DNA of 64,000 nucleotides from Pempheris klunzingeri (lineage: Eukaryota; Chordata; Actinopteri; Acropomatiformes; Pempheridae). Positions 21,120 to 34,500 of this stretch are shown one piece after another. A program made the translations under genes and the position numbers. Numbering within the stretch: position 1 is the stretch's first letter; every line of letters begins with the position of its first letter. The DNA lies in the NCBI RefSeq assembly GCF_042242105.1, contig NC_092019.1, positions 15,454,328 through 15,518,327 on the forward strand. Reading direction: 5' to 3'. The notes below the pieces were generated by a model that was not told the DNA's origin, ran no database searches, and worked only from the letters and a program-made list of their open reading frames with translations.

Positions 21120-21902
21120 CCTCACAACGCTCACATTTTGTCCATCCTCTACAACCTGCGCTCAGAGTCCTTTTAACTCTGCTCAGATGAAATTAAAATT
21201 CCCTCAACTGCCACAGGGGTGGGGACACGCAATGCCAGCTTTTGAACTAGATTAATTTAGTGCTGAAGTGTTAATCAAATGTGTGTCCCTGCGCGTGTGT
21301 GTGTGTCATTAATTGTCATCAGCAAAGAGCACCTTCCACTATGATGATAACGGCCGTAATAACACACAGCCCGCATCTCTCTGATTTCTCTAAAATGAAG
21401 ATAATGAAGACTTTGATGGAGCAATGGAAGTGTTGATTTACATTTACACATGCAGGCTTGTTTGTGTCATTTTTTTTCCTTCCTCCTTCCGTGGGTTGAT
21501 GTATGATCATGAAAGGATAGATGAATCCAAACTCTATCGCAGACTGTCTTGAAGCCACAAAGTACTAAGCCTCCAAAGGTGTGTGTGTGTGTGTGTATGC
21601 TGGTGTTAAATTAAACTAGAACATATCTCTTCTTCCTGTCTCTTCAGGCGGTAGGCTACAAGTTGGCGGTGTTGCCGGTTGCTGGAGCGCTGCTGGGTGG
21701 TGTATTAGGAGGTCCGCTTGGCCTGCTGGCTGGGTTCAAAGCTGCAGGGGTGGCTGCCGCTCTGGGAGGGGGCGCCCTGGGGTTTGCAGGGGGCAGCCTG
21801 GTACAGAAACACCGCAAAACCCAAGTGAATCTACACATGAAACAACTTACTGCACCACCAGAAGAACCTCCAGATGAAACAGAGTCAAGCAAGGACAAAT
21901 GA
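14036..21902 (+). CDS. stx17: Syntaxin-17
   Basis: Qa-SNARE of ER and mature autophagosomes. It pairs with SNAP29 and VAMP8 for autophagosome-lysosome fusion. Coding exons: 14036-14158 (ATG), 14264-14329, 16349-16675, 17317-17367, 19262-19348 and 21648-21902 (TGA), all phase 0. Total is 302 residues, the human length. The N-terminus reads LTLRRLEAPIHKFIKVALP, followed by DLERLQKHH. The SNARE helix spans about residues 165-215, with a central-layer Gln at about 191 (HSQQEKIDSIEDNV). The Ser at about 197 matches the human TBK1 site. WDNL (about 167-170) and FSLL (about 184-187) match the two LC3-interacting motifs reported in human STX17. The last exon encodes a two-helix glycine-zipper membrane hairpin (VAGALLGGVLGGPLGLLAG) and a short charged tail. 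The exon 5 donor is formed by the first GT of a (GT)n microsatellite. The upstream exon 13950-14035 is 5'UTR. Confidence 0.97.
14330..16348 (+). other. stx17: stx17 intron, no gene seen
   Basis: A 2-kb intron with a GATA-type tetranucleotide run (15353-15385), a short CA run (about 15974-15995) and a GC-richer segment at 15815-15970 that stands out as a possible conserved noncoding element. No exon seen. Confidence 0.6.
17368..19261 (+). other. stx17: stx17 intron with dispersed repeat and microsatellites
   Basis: Contains a purine-rich stretch (17580-17830), a GAAA tetranucleotide run (18321-18340), a dispersed repeat copy (18351-18600) and a CA run (about 18977-18998). A (GT)n run at about 19184-19211 lies close to the downstream acceptor. 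No exon seen. Confidence 0.65.
18351..18600 (+). repeat. Dispersed MITE-like repeat, copy in orientation A
   Basis: Begins with a GAGCTGCAAGG..TTAGTCGAT..TTAATCGGTAATTATTTTGATAAT block and contains the internal stretch GATGTCACTTTGGGCTGTGG. The reverse complement of that stretch recurs, diverged, near 13575 and 33855. From memory this resembles a very common fish repeat with GGGCTGCAAC-type ends and TCGATTA-rich inverted arms. No coding capacity. The family name is not certain. Confidence 0.6.
19349..21647 (+). other. stx17: Last stx17 intron
   Basis: Begins with a (GT)n microsatellite that supplies the donor itself (19349-19371). Also holds a short CA run (19819-19834), a SINE-like fragment (about 20490-20605) and a (CA)n array (about 21089-21118). 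No exon seen. Confidence 0.65.
20490..20605 (+). repeat. SINE-like (tRNA-derived) fragment
   Basis: A diverged match to a widespread fish SINE body. It has a tRNA-like B-box region (GTCGGTTAGATCCCTGG), then the characteristic downstream segment GAGACACTGAATCCCAATTT with TTGCTCTCAGTG. No clear target duplications seen. Family assignment is from memory. Confidence 0.5.
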
Positions 21903-22740
21903 CCCAACAGTTTTGCTTTGGCCTCGGACTTCAGGTGTCTTAACAGTGAGGCCTCAGTGTTGACTGACCAATCAGAAGCAAAACAAAAAAGACCTCCGCT
22001 GCTCCTCACGTGGCCTTGAAGAGACCTAAGATTAGACATCACTGTCAAGCTTTGCTGTCACCCAGCACTCATGTGAAACAGTTATGTAGTAACGTCCTTA
22101 ATTTAAGAGTCACATACTTTGATTTTTCTTCCAGCGTGAATGGTGTCTCTGTGAGGACATTGATCTAATTTTCTACACACAACTGTTTTATTTTTTATTC
22201 TGAACACAGCTAAGTTATTCTACAGCTTTGAGCGTGTGGTTGGATCAGCCTGATATGGCTCATTACTAAAAGAAATCTTTGGCACTAAATATATTAAAAC
22301 TATTTAACAGGCCTAACTATTCTGTCGGGAACACTGTGTGTTCCTAAAGCTAACACCCTTTTTTTTCTCTTTCATTGGGGTTTTTAAGTTGACCAGAGAT
22401 CATGTCTCAATATTTCTTTATGCAGAGAATAATATCCTAAAGTGAAGAGCTGTACTACTGACACTACAATAAGAATGATGTATGGAGAACATGGTTAGCC
22501 TAAAGTCACTGTGGTGTTACATGTACATATAATGTAAATTAAAGTGGTATTGCTTCAGTGTTTATAGACATTTTACTGTATATAGATACAGATACATTTT
22601 TGCTAAGTGTGAAAGCTAAATTGCACAAAAAGCGCCTAAGTGCCACTGTCCAGATCACTTCAGGGACTGGAGTGTAAGAACCTGCCACGTATTGATTATA
22701 CAGCTGGTTTTCTGCCAAATAAATTGTTTCTTTTCAACAG
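21903..22740 (+). other. stx17: stx17 3' untranslated region with poly(A) signal
   Basis: Noncoding sequence from the stx17 stop to a canonical AATAAA at 22718-22723. The next gene, erp44, arrives from the opposite strand. Confidence 0.65.
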
Positions 22741-22799
22741 TAATGTCATTCATTGGATAAACAGAAAAACAAAGGAGGCCATAATAAACATCAGACGAC

Positions 22800-24869
22800 A
22801 CAATGTCCTGTAAAATGGTTTTTAATTTACTTTTTTCATTTTCATTTTTACTCTTCTTCCCCTCTGAGATGACTGGTTTAGAAATGGCATCACACTCCCC
22901 CCTGCTGCTCTCCTGTATGTGGGCTGATATGTCACTATGCAGGCATCTGTTGGCTTCTATGGAAGGGCAGGACACACAGTACAAACCTAGCAATGGGTCC
23001 CCCACAATCTTAATCTGGCTTCCACTTTTCGATTCATTCCTGCTCAGAGGATCTCAGGGATTTAGACTTGTACCAAAACCTCAAAGACATACAAAGAGAC
23101 AAAACCAGTTTTAAGAGAGCTCGTATAAAGTGGCAGACTGTAAATTTCCACCGTTCATCACATGGGTTTTCCCCTCTTGTCTCGGCTTTTTTTTTTTTTT
23201 TTTTCCTAAAACACTGGGAAGGATGCAGTTGTTGTTTTTTTTCTCCTCCAGCACGATGACACAACAGGTAACAGCGAAAACAACAGCCATTTCATAAATT
23301 CATCATCATGTTAAAGTACACCATTTCAAATCATTTTTTCCCCTCCATTTGTTTCCCAGGATCACAACTCAGAGGTGGCAAACACTGTGCCTTTAAAAGG
23401 TATCCTGCCCACTTTGACTTTTACTGTTTTACAGCAGTGGAGGTAATCAGCATTTTAAAAACAAAGAGTTTCCGATTTCTACTGGTTGGTCTTGGGTACA
23501 AAATTACTGATTGCATAAGTATTCATGTCCTTCAAGACAATACTTAAAAAGAGGCACCTTTGGCAACAGTTACAGCCTTATGTCTACTTCAATAGGCTTG
23601 TAACAGCTTTACATATCTGGACACTAATTCTTTCCAAGTAGCTTCTGCCATTACATGCTGACACTATGAGTGAAAATCAATTCGACTGAGGTCTGGGTAC
23701 TGGCTGTTAAACACACATCTATAATTGTGTGTTTTCACTTGGATTTCTCTTTCTTTTGCTGCATCAATTTAACCCTGTAGGATCATGAAGTCGTCCAGTG
23801 CCTGCAGCAGAGACGCCTCCTCACAGCATGATGCTGCCACCACCAGGCTTCATGTTGGAGGATGGAGTGTTTCTGATGTTTGGCCTGTGCTAAACATAGA
23901 ATGAAGTACAAAGGCCAAAAGATTGTTCACTCTGACAGTATTCTCTGATGATTGCTGTCAAAAAAAATCCTAATTACATCCACTGTGATTTAGTGTTGTT
24001 GAACAGTAACACGTAAAGAGGTCCAAGGGGGCAATACTTTTTATAAGCACTGTAAGAGAATTCATCATCTATAACCATTTAGCACCAGGGAGAGAGGGGG
24101 CACATCTCAATAGGCTGGAGTAGCTCTGTCTCTTTATCTTCTGTCTCAAGTTATGGTTTGTAATTATGTTACTCCTACTGAGGGTTTCAAAATATTTTAC
24201 TATTCCTTCAGAACTGGAGAAGATATGGAGATAAAGCTACTTCAAACAGGCATATTGTTATAACTTGTGCTATACAAATGAATTAGACTAGAGTTGGTCA
24301 TATTGAGATGCAGCCATGAGGTCAGTGAGACTGAAAGAGCGTCTCCTATCAGACAGGCTGAACTGGACCACCCACAGGTAAGAACCGTACAACTGAAGTG
24401 GGGGAACTGGTCTGCTTTTTTTTTTTCCTCCTACAAAACGCCGGGTGATGAAAAAGAAAATAAAATAAAGAAAACTCTGCATTTAATTTAGACCAACAAT
24501 GAGACTCCCATGTAGCACGAACATATTTACAAGCTCCAAAAAATAAAAGTAAAAACACTTCTCTTCATATCTTAACCCCTGCCCACACACATTTTCTTCT
24601 TTTTTCCCCACTTCCTTTTGATCCCAAATAAAAATTGTACGTGAAAGAGTTATGAAAATATAGGTTATTCCAACATGGTTGTGTCGTGGACTGTACTCTC
24701 TTCTCCTCCTTCTGTACTTTTTCCTCCTCCTTCTTCCTCTTCATATCTCTCTCTTCAGTAAGGGTGTTGGGTGTTGCTGTTCTGTCCCACTGGCCTGTCC
24801 CAACCCTAACCCCCTCCCTGACCCCGGGGCGTGGCATTGAGTCACAGGATCACTGGAAGGCTGTTGAGG
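22800..24869 (-). other. erp44: erp44 3' untranslated region (inferred)
   Basis: Noncoding sequence downstream of the erp44 stop on the minus strand. A candidate ATTAAA signal on the minus strand is at 22826-22821. If used, the stx17 and erp44 transcripts end within roughly 100 bp of each other. The segment includes a degraded DNA transposon remnant (23497-24055), which would then be part of the UTR. A closer cleavage site is not excluded. Confidence 0.4.
23497..24055. mobile_element. Degraded, internally deleted Tc1/mariner-like remnant
   Basis: The left part (ACAAAATTACTGATTGCATA and following CACCTTTGGCAACAGTTACAGCC) and right part (GGGGGCAATACTTTTTATAAGCACTGTA) resemble the ends and flank of a widespread fish Tc1-like family. 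In between, CAGCATGATGCTGCCACCAC is antisense to the conserved GGGSIM region of Tc1 transposases. Most of the coding part is missing. Assignment is from memory of such elements. Confidence 0.6.
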
Positions 24870-27800
24870 TCACAGCTCGTCGCGGTCCCGTCTGAGGATG
24901 GTGTAGCGAGTCTCGCTGGGCGCCAGCTTCTGGAATGAGCTCTCTGGAGGGCTGCTGGCCACTTCTCCTCCCGTCTCCTCCTGAGGGTAAAAGCCAAATT
25001 CAAAACAAGCTGTTAAGTTTCACATGACGCAGCAAAACCAGCTTTCATTGACTCCGTGGTGCGTGCTGACGCCGTGGTCTGACCTGTCCAGGCGTGCTGT
25101 CCGTGGGGTCGGGACCATGGTGAAACTCTCTGTGTAACTTTCCGGAGTGAAGGTCCAACACAAACTGTCTCAGCTTGCCAGGGACACTGAAAAAAGTCAA
25201 TTTCAACAAACTCTCTTAACTACACACACTTTTTATAAATTGATCATTTCAGACCAGCTTTTCATGAGGAGCTGCGTCTTGGTGAAATTTAATCATTAGT
25301 ATAATCCACCCCTGAAATTGCTTGACAGGGCTACCTGTTCTGCTCCATTTGAAGACTAGTCTCATGTTAACAAAGAGTAACAAGAAAAGTTTCACACCAC
25401 AAAGCCTCATGTCCTGCTGCTGGAAATCAGCAGACAAAAAGATAATGAGTTTACATGTCAGAAGACGTATTAGGAGACCTGAAAAAGTTAGAAAATATCA
25501 AGAGCTGTCAACATCTTCATCAGATCAGCAGCGTACTGGGACATGGAGTTAGACAGCAAAACGTCTTTCTAAAGCAAAGTAGCTCTTAAATGTAGACGTG
25601 ACAGTCAGGGACATGGACAGGAGCATGTCGTACAGTAGGTGCTATTACAGTGTCTGGAGTTTTAATGGACGATGTTAGAGCCTTAGGCAGCTGTTGGACT
25701 GAGAATTTTCCTCAGCAACTGTTTAAATGTGTACGTCGTAATGCCAAAATATGCCAGAAAAAAAAGTTTCCAAAACTTGTAAGTCACAATGAGGATATGG
25801 TGTGAGCAAAATGCAAAATATTCATTTTGCATAAAGTTTACTGAAGTTATTTAAAGGCAACCTGTGCTCTTAAATCACGTGTGCGTGCCATTTTGGAGTC
25901 TGGTCTTATATGACGCCTATTATATATATATATATATATATAACTGTGTGTTTGATAAAGACATTCCTACATATAAAGTTCAGCAATGAAGACAGACCTG
26001 CTTGAGCTACAGAACAGTTCAGAGCTGATATGAGACAAAACAGCAGCAGAGGACATTGGTCCCTGCGGACGTGTCATGAAGCCACATTAATCCATATCAG
26101 CGCCGTCCTGTGAAGTGTGCTCTTTAACGGCAGGTCACGAGCCGTTGTCATATCACACAAGCAGGGCCGGTCCCCTTGTCACAGCTAACCCCGTGTCAGA
26201 GCAGCAGCATGCAGACGCACACACATGCTAACACACTTACACGTATATATAACATACACTGTGTTAATGTAATTACAAGCTGTGCGCCACATGTAGTGGT
26301 GATGTGATGTAATTAAATTGTGGAGGGCTGGTCAGTCCTCGGGGCTTCTGTCTATCTGATCAGACTCTGATTGGGGACTCGGGGGGCAGGGTGGTGGGGG
26401 GCAGAATAAATAAGATTAAATTAGATTAGACTGGATTAGTTTAGCACTTATTGCACGTGCCAAATCATGTCACATTAGCTCCGGTGTCCTGGCCCATTCA
26501 TAAAGGACAGATTTTAGGAGGTGTGACATTTCTCTGGTGTTGAGTACACAGTGGATTATGGTGTGTGTGTGTGGATGTGTGAGTGTGATGAAATTAACTT
26601 TATTTAAGGAGATCTTGTTATGAATAATTTCGACATACGGTATCAGTATGAGGCTCAAAAATGTCCCAAAGAGTGCTGAATATATCAGGCTGATTTGACA
26701 TGTGGATGATTCATTTGTTAATTACAGCTGCATTTGTGGTGAGTTTTCATTTATATTTGCCCATTTCTTTTAGCATGAAACAATTACCAACCCAAAACTT
26801 TTTTTTCCTATTATATTAAAAGGGGGATGCACACACGATGATAACCGCAAAAAAAATTAAACATATTTCATGACCATGCAGTTAATCGTTTTTCGGACAT
26901 GGATAATACTGCACAGCTAATTTTAAGGACGTAATTGCTGCACATATGCAAAATGGATCCTAAAGCCAAGCTGAAACATCTTAAAGAGAAAGTGAAAGGG
27001 TGTACTTACGCAAGATCTTTGAAGTCGGGAAAGACATACATGTGTCTGAATGAGTCTATAGCGATGACAGGACAGTCAGCGGGAGTTTTCTGGATATGGA
27101 GCAGAGGATGGCGGAACTTCTCGCAGTCCGCGTGCAGGAAGTTTATAGACCCTGAGGAGGAGACACCAATGTCTTGAACACCACCTCTATACACGGGGCT
27201 GTTTGGCATCCCTGACAGGTCCATAATGCCACAGACACAAACACTCACCTTTTTCACTGATGAGCTGGCGAGCCACTTCATGTTGAAACTTCTCTAAGCT
27301 CTCTGTGTCTTCTTTAATATGGAACAAGATGAGAAAGGGGATTCCTTCTTCAGTCAGCTCCTGGAAAACACAAAACACACACACAAAAGACAGATGGAGT
27401 CAGGGCCTTTCCGTGGCTCAGCAGACAATGAATATCCTCCAGGCTGTTTTAAGTGTGAATGCCTATATGTATCTACATATCCAGATTTATACCATCAGAT
27501 CAAAAAAGCAATAGATTATTTACAGGCTGACAATGCTCTAAATAAGAAGGCAGGTAACAAACCTCTCCATTTTCAAAAGTGATCTCCCTGACCAGAGGCA
27601 CACACTTGTCCTGGGCCCAAGCGTAGGTCAGATCAAAGTTGGTGAGTGAGCCGAGGTAGACCATGTCAGGGGCGCTCTCCCCCACAGGCTTGTAGATTAC
27701 ATTATCTCCACTGAAGCGCTCCGACATGGACGCATCGCTATGAGAGCAAAGCAGTTGAGGAACGTTAGCAATGAACAGAAATTAAATAATGACATTAAAA

Positions 27801-28471
27801 CTCAGCCTAAAATATGTTATATGTGAAGGTGGTGTTGTGTCTCACCCAAAGGCAGCCAAGAATGTGCAGTCATCTCGAAGGATGTTGGAAACTTTCTCAT
27901 ATGTGTGGTAGTTATCGGAGTCCTTTTTTTCAAAGTAACCTATGATGTTTCTCTTGCTTCTCTGTAGAAAAGAAATTACACCATTTTATGTCTCAGAGAC
28001 TCTGTGGAAATATTCAGCGTTTCATAGACACCGTCTGTGTGTTTGTGTGTGTTTAACACTCACATCAACAGTATTAACCTCCTCCATTGAGTGTATTTCT
28101 TTCACTGGGTCGACTTGCTGCTGCCGGATGAAGTCAGCGATGGCCGCCACCGACCTCTGACCCCTGTACTCCCTCTTCATCATCATCCCATTACGGAACA
28201 GCTTCAGAGTCGGATACTTTGTGATGCGGTACCGCTGGGCAATGTCCGCTACACCGAGGCAGAGGAGAAGTTAAGTAAAGAAGGACGAATCAATTGATGA
28301 AGAGGAAGGAGTAGAGTAAAAACACATGGGGATGGGTGGATGAGGAGCGGAGCAGTGACAGAGGCAGCGGTTAAACCTCAGTCTGAAAACACTGCCTTCA
28401 GTCAGCTCTGATCTCCCACATGAAAGCTGCCCCCCGCCAAGAGTAAATATTCTCTCTGCACACAGTGAATC

Positions 28472-28541
<70 letters not shown>

Positions 28542-31500
28542 GTGTGCGTGTGTGTGCGTGTGTGTGCGTGTGTGTGCGTGTGTGTGTGTGCATGTGGCAG
28601 GTGTCAATCTCCCTGCGGGGTGTCTCTAAGCCTCCTGTCTTCACAGGAAGCAGCAGTTTTGTCATTAGTCTTCAAACAGTTTGCAGGTCATCAATAATTC
28701 TCTTTAATTTGCTTTATCTCAAAAGGCTGAGGCTGGTGGTTTATGTGTCTGTGCTTTGGTGTGTTGGGCATCTATGTGTACATATGTGCATCAAATATAG
28801 TAAGAGTGTGTGTGTGCCTTTTTTTTCCCCTGTATATATAGAATGAAGATGTTATAGCACTTTAGGGCATTAGATCACCATTAAAAACAACCACCCCATG
28901 TACCAATACCAATCATCATAATTTAGACAGCATCATTTAATGTAAAAAAAATACAACTATTTTCCCCTTTCAGCTTCAAAATTAGGGATTGAATTTGTTT
29001 GTTTCTCTTGTTTCACACTGCTAAGAAATAAATACTTTGGCTGCTGATCAAATGAATTAGCGGTATATACAGGTTAGATAGTTAAACATGCAAAAAAAGG
29101 ATAAATAAATTAGATAACGTTTAGTTGTTAGTTGCATCTGGATGTTGTTGTTCAGTACTTTTCTTGAAAATGTTTAAGAACCGTAAAAACTAATAAAAAA
29201 GGTATGAAAAACTCACAATGTTGGTCACAGTCGACACGGGCAAACACCACCTGCTTGGTATTGGGGAACTCCTCCCTCACTATGTTAGACGCCTCCTCAA
29301 AAATTGGATGAAGCATCTGACTGAACCTGCACCTGTGTGGATGGGTGGGGGGTCAATAAGATTTCCACAATTTTCAAGTAAATTACATTGAGTTTTTAAA
29401 ATCCACTACACTAAATTTTACAGTATTTGACTATGTTATCGAGTGATTTTGCTTAGAACAGTTTGATTATCCATACATTAATTAGACCAGCTCCGATATA
29501 CACTCCCCTCCAAAAGTATTGGAACAGTGAGGCCAGTTCCTTTATTTTTGCTGTAGACTGAAAACATTTGGGTTTGACATCAAAAGATGAATATGAGACA
29601 AGAGATCAACATTTCAGCGTTTATTTCCAGGTATTTACATCTGGATGTGATACACAACTTAGAAGATAGCATTATTTGTAACGGAACACCAAATTTTTAG
29701 GCGAGCAAAAGTATTGGAACAGATAGACTTAAAATAGATTAACGTGAAAAGACTTAATATTTAGTTGCAAATCCTTTGCTTACAATAACTGCATCAAGCC
29801 TGTGACCCATTGATATCACCAAACTTTCAAAAACATTCTTCTTTTGTGATGCTTTTCCAGGCTTTCACCGCAGCCTCTTTCAGTTGTGGTTTGTTTTGGG
29901 GGGTTTCTCCCTTCAGTCTGCTCTTTAGCAGGTAAAATGCTCTACAGGGTTGAAGTCTGGAGATTGACTTGGCCAGTCTAAAACCTCCCACTTCTTGCCC
30001 CTGATGAACTCCTGTGTTGTTTTGGCAGTGTGTTTTGAATCATTACCTTGCTGCACCATGAAGGATCTCCCAATCGGTTTGGTTGCATCTTTCTTTAAAT
30101 TGGCAGACAAAATGTTTCTGTAGACTTCTGAGTTCATTTTGCTGCTGCCATCATGTGTTACGTCATCAATGAAGATGAATGAGCCCATCCCAGAAGAAGC
30201 CATGCCATGACATGACCTCCACTGTGTTTCACAGATGAGCTTGTATGTTTGGGATCATGAGCAGATCCTCTCTTTCTCCAAACTTTAGCCTTTCCATCAC
30301 TTTGTTAAAGGTTCATCTTTGTATCATCTGTCCATAAAACTTTGTCCCAGAATTTTTAGGCTTGTCTCTGGACTTTTTGGCAAATTCCAGCCTGGCCTTC
30401 CTATTCTTCTTGCTAATGACTGGTTTGCATCTTCTGGTGTGGCCTCTGTACTTTTGTTCATGAAGTCTTCTGCGAACAGTAGACTGTGACACCTTCTCTC
30501 CTGCTCTCTGGAGGTTGATGCTGATGTCACCAACAGTTATTTTAGGGTCTTTCTTTACAGCTCTCACAATGTTTCTGTCATCAACTGCTGCTGTTTTCCT
30601 TGGTCTACCCGTTCGATGTCTGTTACTTAGTACACCAGTGGTTTCTTTCTTCTTCAGGAGATTCCAAATGGTTGTACTGGCTATGGCCAATGTTTGTGCA
30701 ATGACTCTGATTGATTTTCCATCTTCTCTCAGCTTCACAATTGCTTGTTTTTCACCCATGGACAGCTCTCTGGTTTTCTTGTTGGTTACGCCTCTAACTA
30801 TAAATGCAGTCTGCACAGGCAAAACCCAAATCTGAAACTGAACGTAGACATTCAGCGCTATTTATTGTTTGAATAATCAATGTAATAGGACACACCAGGG
30901 CAACAAAAAAATTCCAATACTTTTGCTCACATGAAAAATGGGTGGGTTCAAACAAAAGGTGCTATCTTCTAAGTTGTGTATCAGGTCCAGATGTAAATAC
31001 CTGGAAATAAAAGCTGAAATGTTGATCTCTTGTCTCATATTCATCTTTTGATGTCAAACCCAAATGTTTTCAGTCTACAGCAAAAATAAAGGAATTGGCC
31101 TCACTGTTCCAATACTTTTGGAGGGGAGTGTATATGAGACCAAAACAGACATACTATGTAAAAATCCTACTGCGAATGTCAGCAATCCAACTACACTTAT
31201 TGTACCATGTGGCATTTATAGAAAACAAATGCATTACGAGCAAAACTCAATTTAAACACCCTATGTGTAATATAAAGAGGTCCACTGTGTGAGAGAAACA
31301 CCACACTTACCAGTCTGCATAAAAATTCACTAATGCCACCCCAGCGTTATCTGCAAAGAAACACATACACACAAGAAATAAATATAAGCTCTACAAATGA
31401 CTTAATACATACATGAATGTATGTTTTGCTAGAAAAATTATTTAATTAAGCTAATCAACCTTAAACCCCTCAGTTTTCTCAGAGCATTTCAGTAGCAGTC

Positions 31501-34500
31501 AAGGCCAGAAACATTTCTATATCGTATAATTTATTGGTGACATGTCATAAATGGTCAAGGACCATCAAGTAAGCCAGACCTGTAGCTATGTGGCAAACAA
31601 TTTTAATGAAACAGACTGGAACACTACAAGTAAAAGGAATAACTTCAGGTTATCCAAATACTTTAGCAATCACATCTGGTGGACACTGGATGACTTTGTG
31701 GGGTGTGGCTAATATATTGGAAGGAATCCAGGAAAAATAAACTTTGCCTCACTGTCTCACAGTTCAAGAGTCATAAGAAAATAGAAAAGGCTTAATGGTG
31801 CCATATGCACCAACAACTCATTTATAAACAGGCCGAATTCTTCCTTTACTTCCAAATATCATTGAAAACTATTCAATGAATTTTGTGATATCCTGCTAAC
31901 TAACAGAGAGACATACAAACAAACTGACAAAGTGGACGGAAAACATATCATCCACTCCTTGGCTGAAGTAAGAAAGAAAGTAAGAAAGTTCAAAAAATTA
32001 ATACGCATCTCTTGAGGACTGCTGATGAAAAATTTGTGGACAATGAAGAGAGAAATTTGTACTGAAGGAATAGTTTGACATTTTGCTTCCTTGCCAAGAA
32101 TGAAAGAAAATACAAGGAAGTAAGCTGTTTAAATGAGTGTAATATTGATCTTCTCATTCAACTCTCAGCAAATAAGCACATTTTCCAAAGTGTCGATGTT
32201 CCTAGAGTTATGTGCGATGCCTTACTTAGGACGTCATCAATGTTGCCTGAGTCCAAACTGGTGATTTCTGCTTGTCCAGGAGTAGAGAGGCCCATCACCT
32301 ACAAACACACAGGGAGGAGACAGATCAGCAGTTAAATCATAAAAACACAGACATGCTGGAAGAGACAACCATGTGGGGGAGGGGAGAAGAGATTCTGAAG
32401 ATAGCTGACTCAAGACAAGTTTGTCAGCACCCTGTTAACCAGAATACCTACAGCTGAACTGGACACCAGCTCTCACACTGTAAAGTATAGATCATAGTAA
32501 TAACCATGCCTTTTTTCTTTTCCTTCTCTAGCTGAAGGCACTAATTACGTTTTCAATTCAGAGTGGGTGAGCAGAAGAGCCAAGATGTCCTCTTAAACAT
32601 ACTCTCTCCAACCCCACCTGTGGGATGCCCAGTGTGTCCCAGGAAACCTGAGAGGTGTAATCTCACCAGTGTTTCCTGGCTCTGCCCCAGGCTCTTCTCC
32701 CTGTCAGTTGTTCCTTGCACTGGCCAAAATATACAGTAAAGAGTGTCACTTTTAACCTGTCCGTGCATGCAGAGCAACAGGCAAATTCTGCTCTCTTGAT
32801 TTCAGGCATATCCTGATATTTCCTTGTATCCAGGTTTCTTGTGCATGTAATTGTACAGTTTCATATAGGATCACATGCACATGAACACAATGGTGTGCGT
32901 TACAAAATAGTACAATAGCAAAAAGGTTAATGCTTGAGTCCCTTTATATTGATCAACTAGCGATGGTTATATTGATAAACTAATGAAAACATTTATAGTA
33001 ATGGTCTGGATGTCCCAGAATTCAAATACCATTGAATAGACTGAGGTTTGATCTTAATCACTGCATAATCCTAAAACCACAAACATCCACATAAATGTAA
33101 GCGAGCATATCACTGTTGCTCACAAAGTACAAAACAAATAATAGAAATAAGACTTACACAGAAATAAGAAATAGCCAAATATCAAACATATCACTGACAT
33201 AACCTTAGCTGTTTCCTGGAGAACAGTGTTTTGTGTTAGGAAAATAAAATGTTGCAGCCACCCATTTTCCTTGTATGTCTCTTCCCCATTGGATTAATCA
33301 GATAAGAACAAGGTTGTAACCACGATCAGGACTAAAATGGCATTCACTGGATGGTGAAATGGGGAAAAGAGCATTTAGTCTTATTTTGTTAAGGCTGCAA
33401 GTGCAATCCCATACTCTTCTGCATCATAATGACGCCTAGTACCACTATTAATTTAATATACAGTCACTGCAGTCAACACTTCTATAACATTACAAAATTT
33501 CAAAAAATCTGCCTGCATTATCTATTCATCAGCTGTGATCTGGGCTGACTTCAAAACAGAACATATGACATTCATCCTCCTCGACATGAGTTCTAAAGAA
33601 GAGGCATGTTATCAAACAGGAAAACAGTTAAAGCTCTCAATGCTTAACACTTTACTGGGTAACCACATTTTTTCATTGAACTTTTGCTCACACACAATCC
33701 AACTGGCAGAGTTTAGTGTTGCTCAAATGTTCCCTGATATAAAATTAGACTGGCAACTAACTATTGTTTCTAAATTAAACTTTTGATTAGCTTTTTGATC
33801 AACTTATTTATATTCTAGTATATGACCAATAGTTGCCATCTCTTAGCCCAGGGTGATGTCTTGAAATGACTTCCTTTTCTCCAAAAATAATAGTCCAAAG
33901 CGAAAAGATATTCAATGTACAATGATATATGACAGAAAATGCAGTGAACCCTCATATTTGAGAGCCTGGACCAGTGAATGTTTAGAAATGATGCATGAAA
34001 ACTGACTTAAATAATTATCAAAACAGTTGTAGCAATAATAGTAATAATTCTCAGTCTACTGGTTTATCATTTAACAGACTAATTTCAGCTCTATAGAAAA
34101 TATTTCCTGATTCTCATCGTCTAAACGGTGAAAAAAAGGCAACGACAAAGGCAAACACTGAGCCTTTTTGCCATGTACATGAAACAGCTGCAGACTGATA
34201 TGAAATGCCACAGGTGCTTTAGTTAGACCAATGAAGACACTACTCTGCAGCTCGGTAAGAAGTTTTAAGTTTTCATTTCAGGCCCTAACTCTCACAACAC
34301 CAGAACAGTTGCGCTGTGTCTAGTTCCGGGTTGTCGGCCAATAAGAATGAGCCACAACAGAGGAATTCACCAACCGGCGAGCATCATTCAGAGACATGAA
34401 GAGTCCGGCAATAAATTCGTGCATCCGTACCGCAACAAACATCAAGCCTAACCAAAGGCATCAGACCAACCCATTCAATTTACAAGACGCTTTAAATAAC

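Noticed and set aside
22655..23005. 116-codon minus-strand open frame at the stx17/erp44 junction
   Set aside because: No family resemblance; it spans the inferred 3' ends of two genes.
28402..28846. Several open frames encoding poly-HT or poly-VC on both strands
   Set aside because: They are translations of the GT/CA microsatellite in an erp44 intron.
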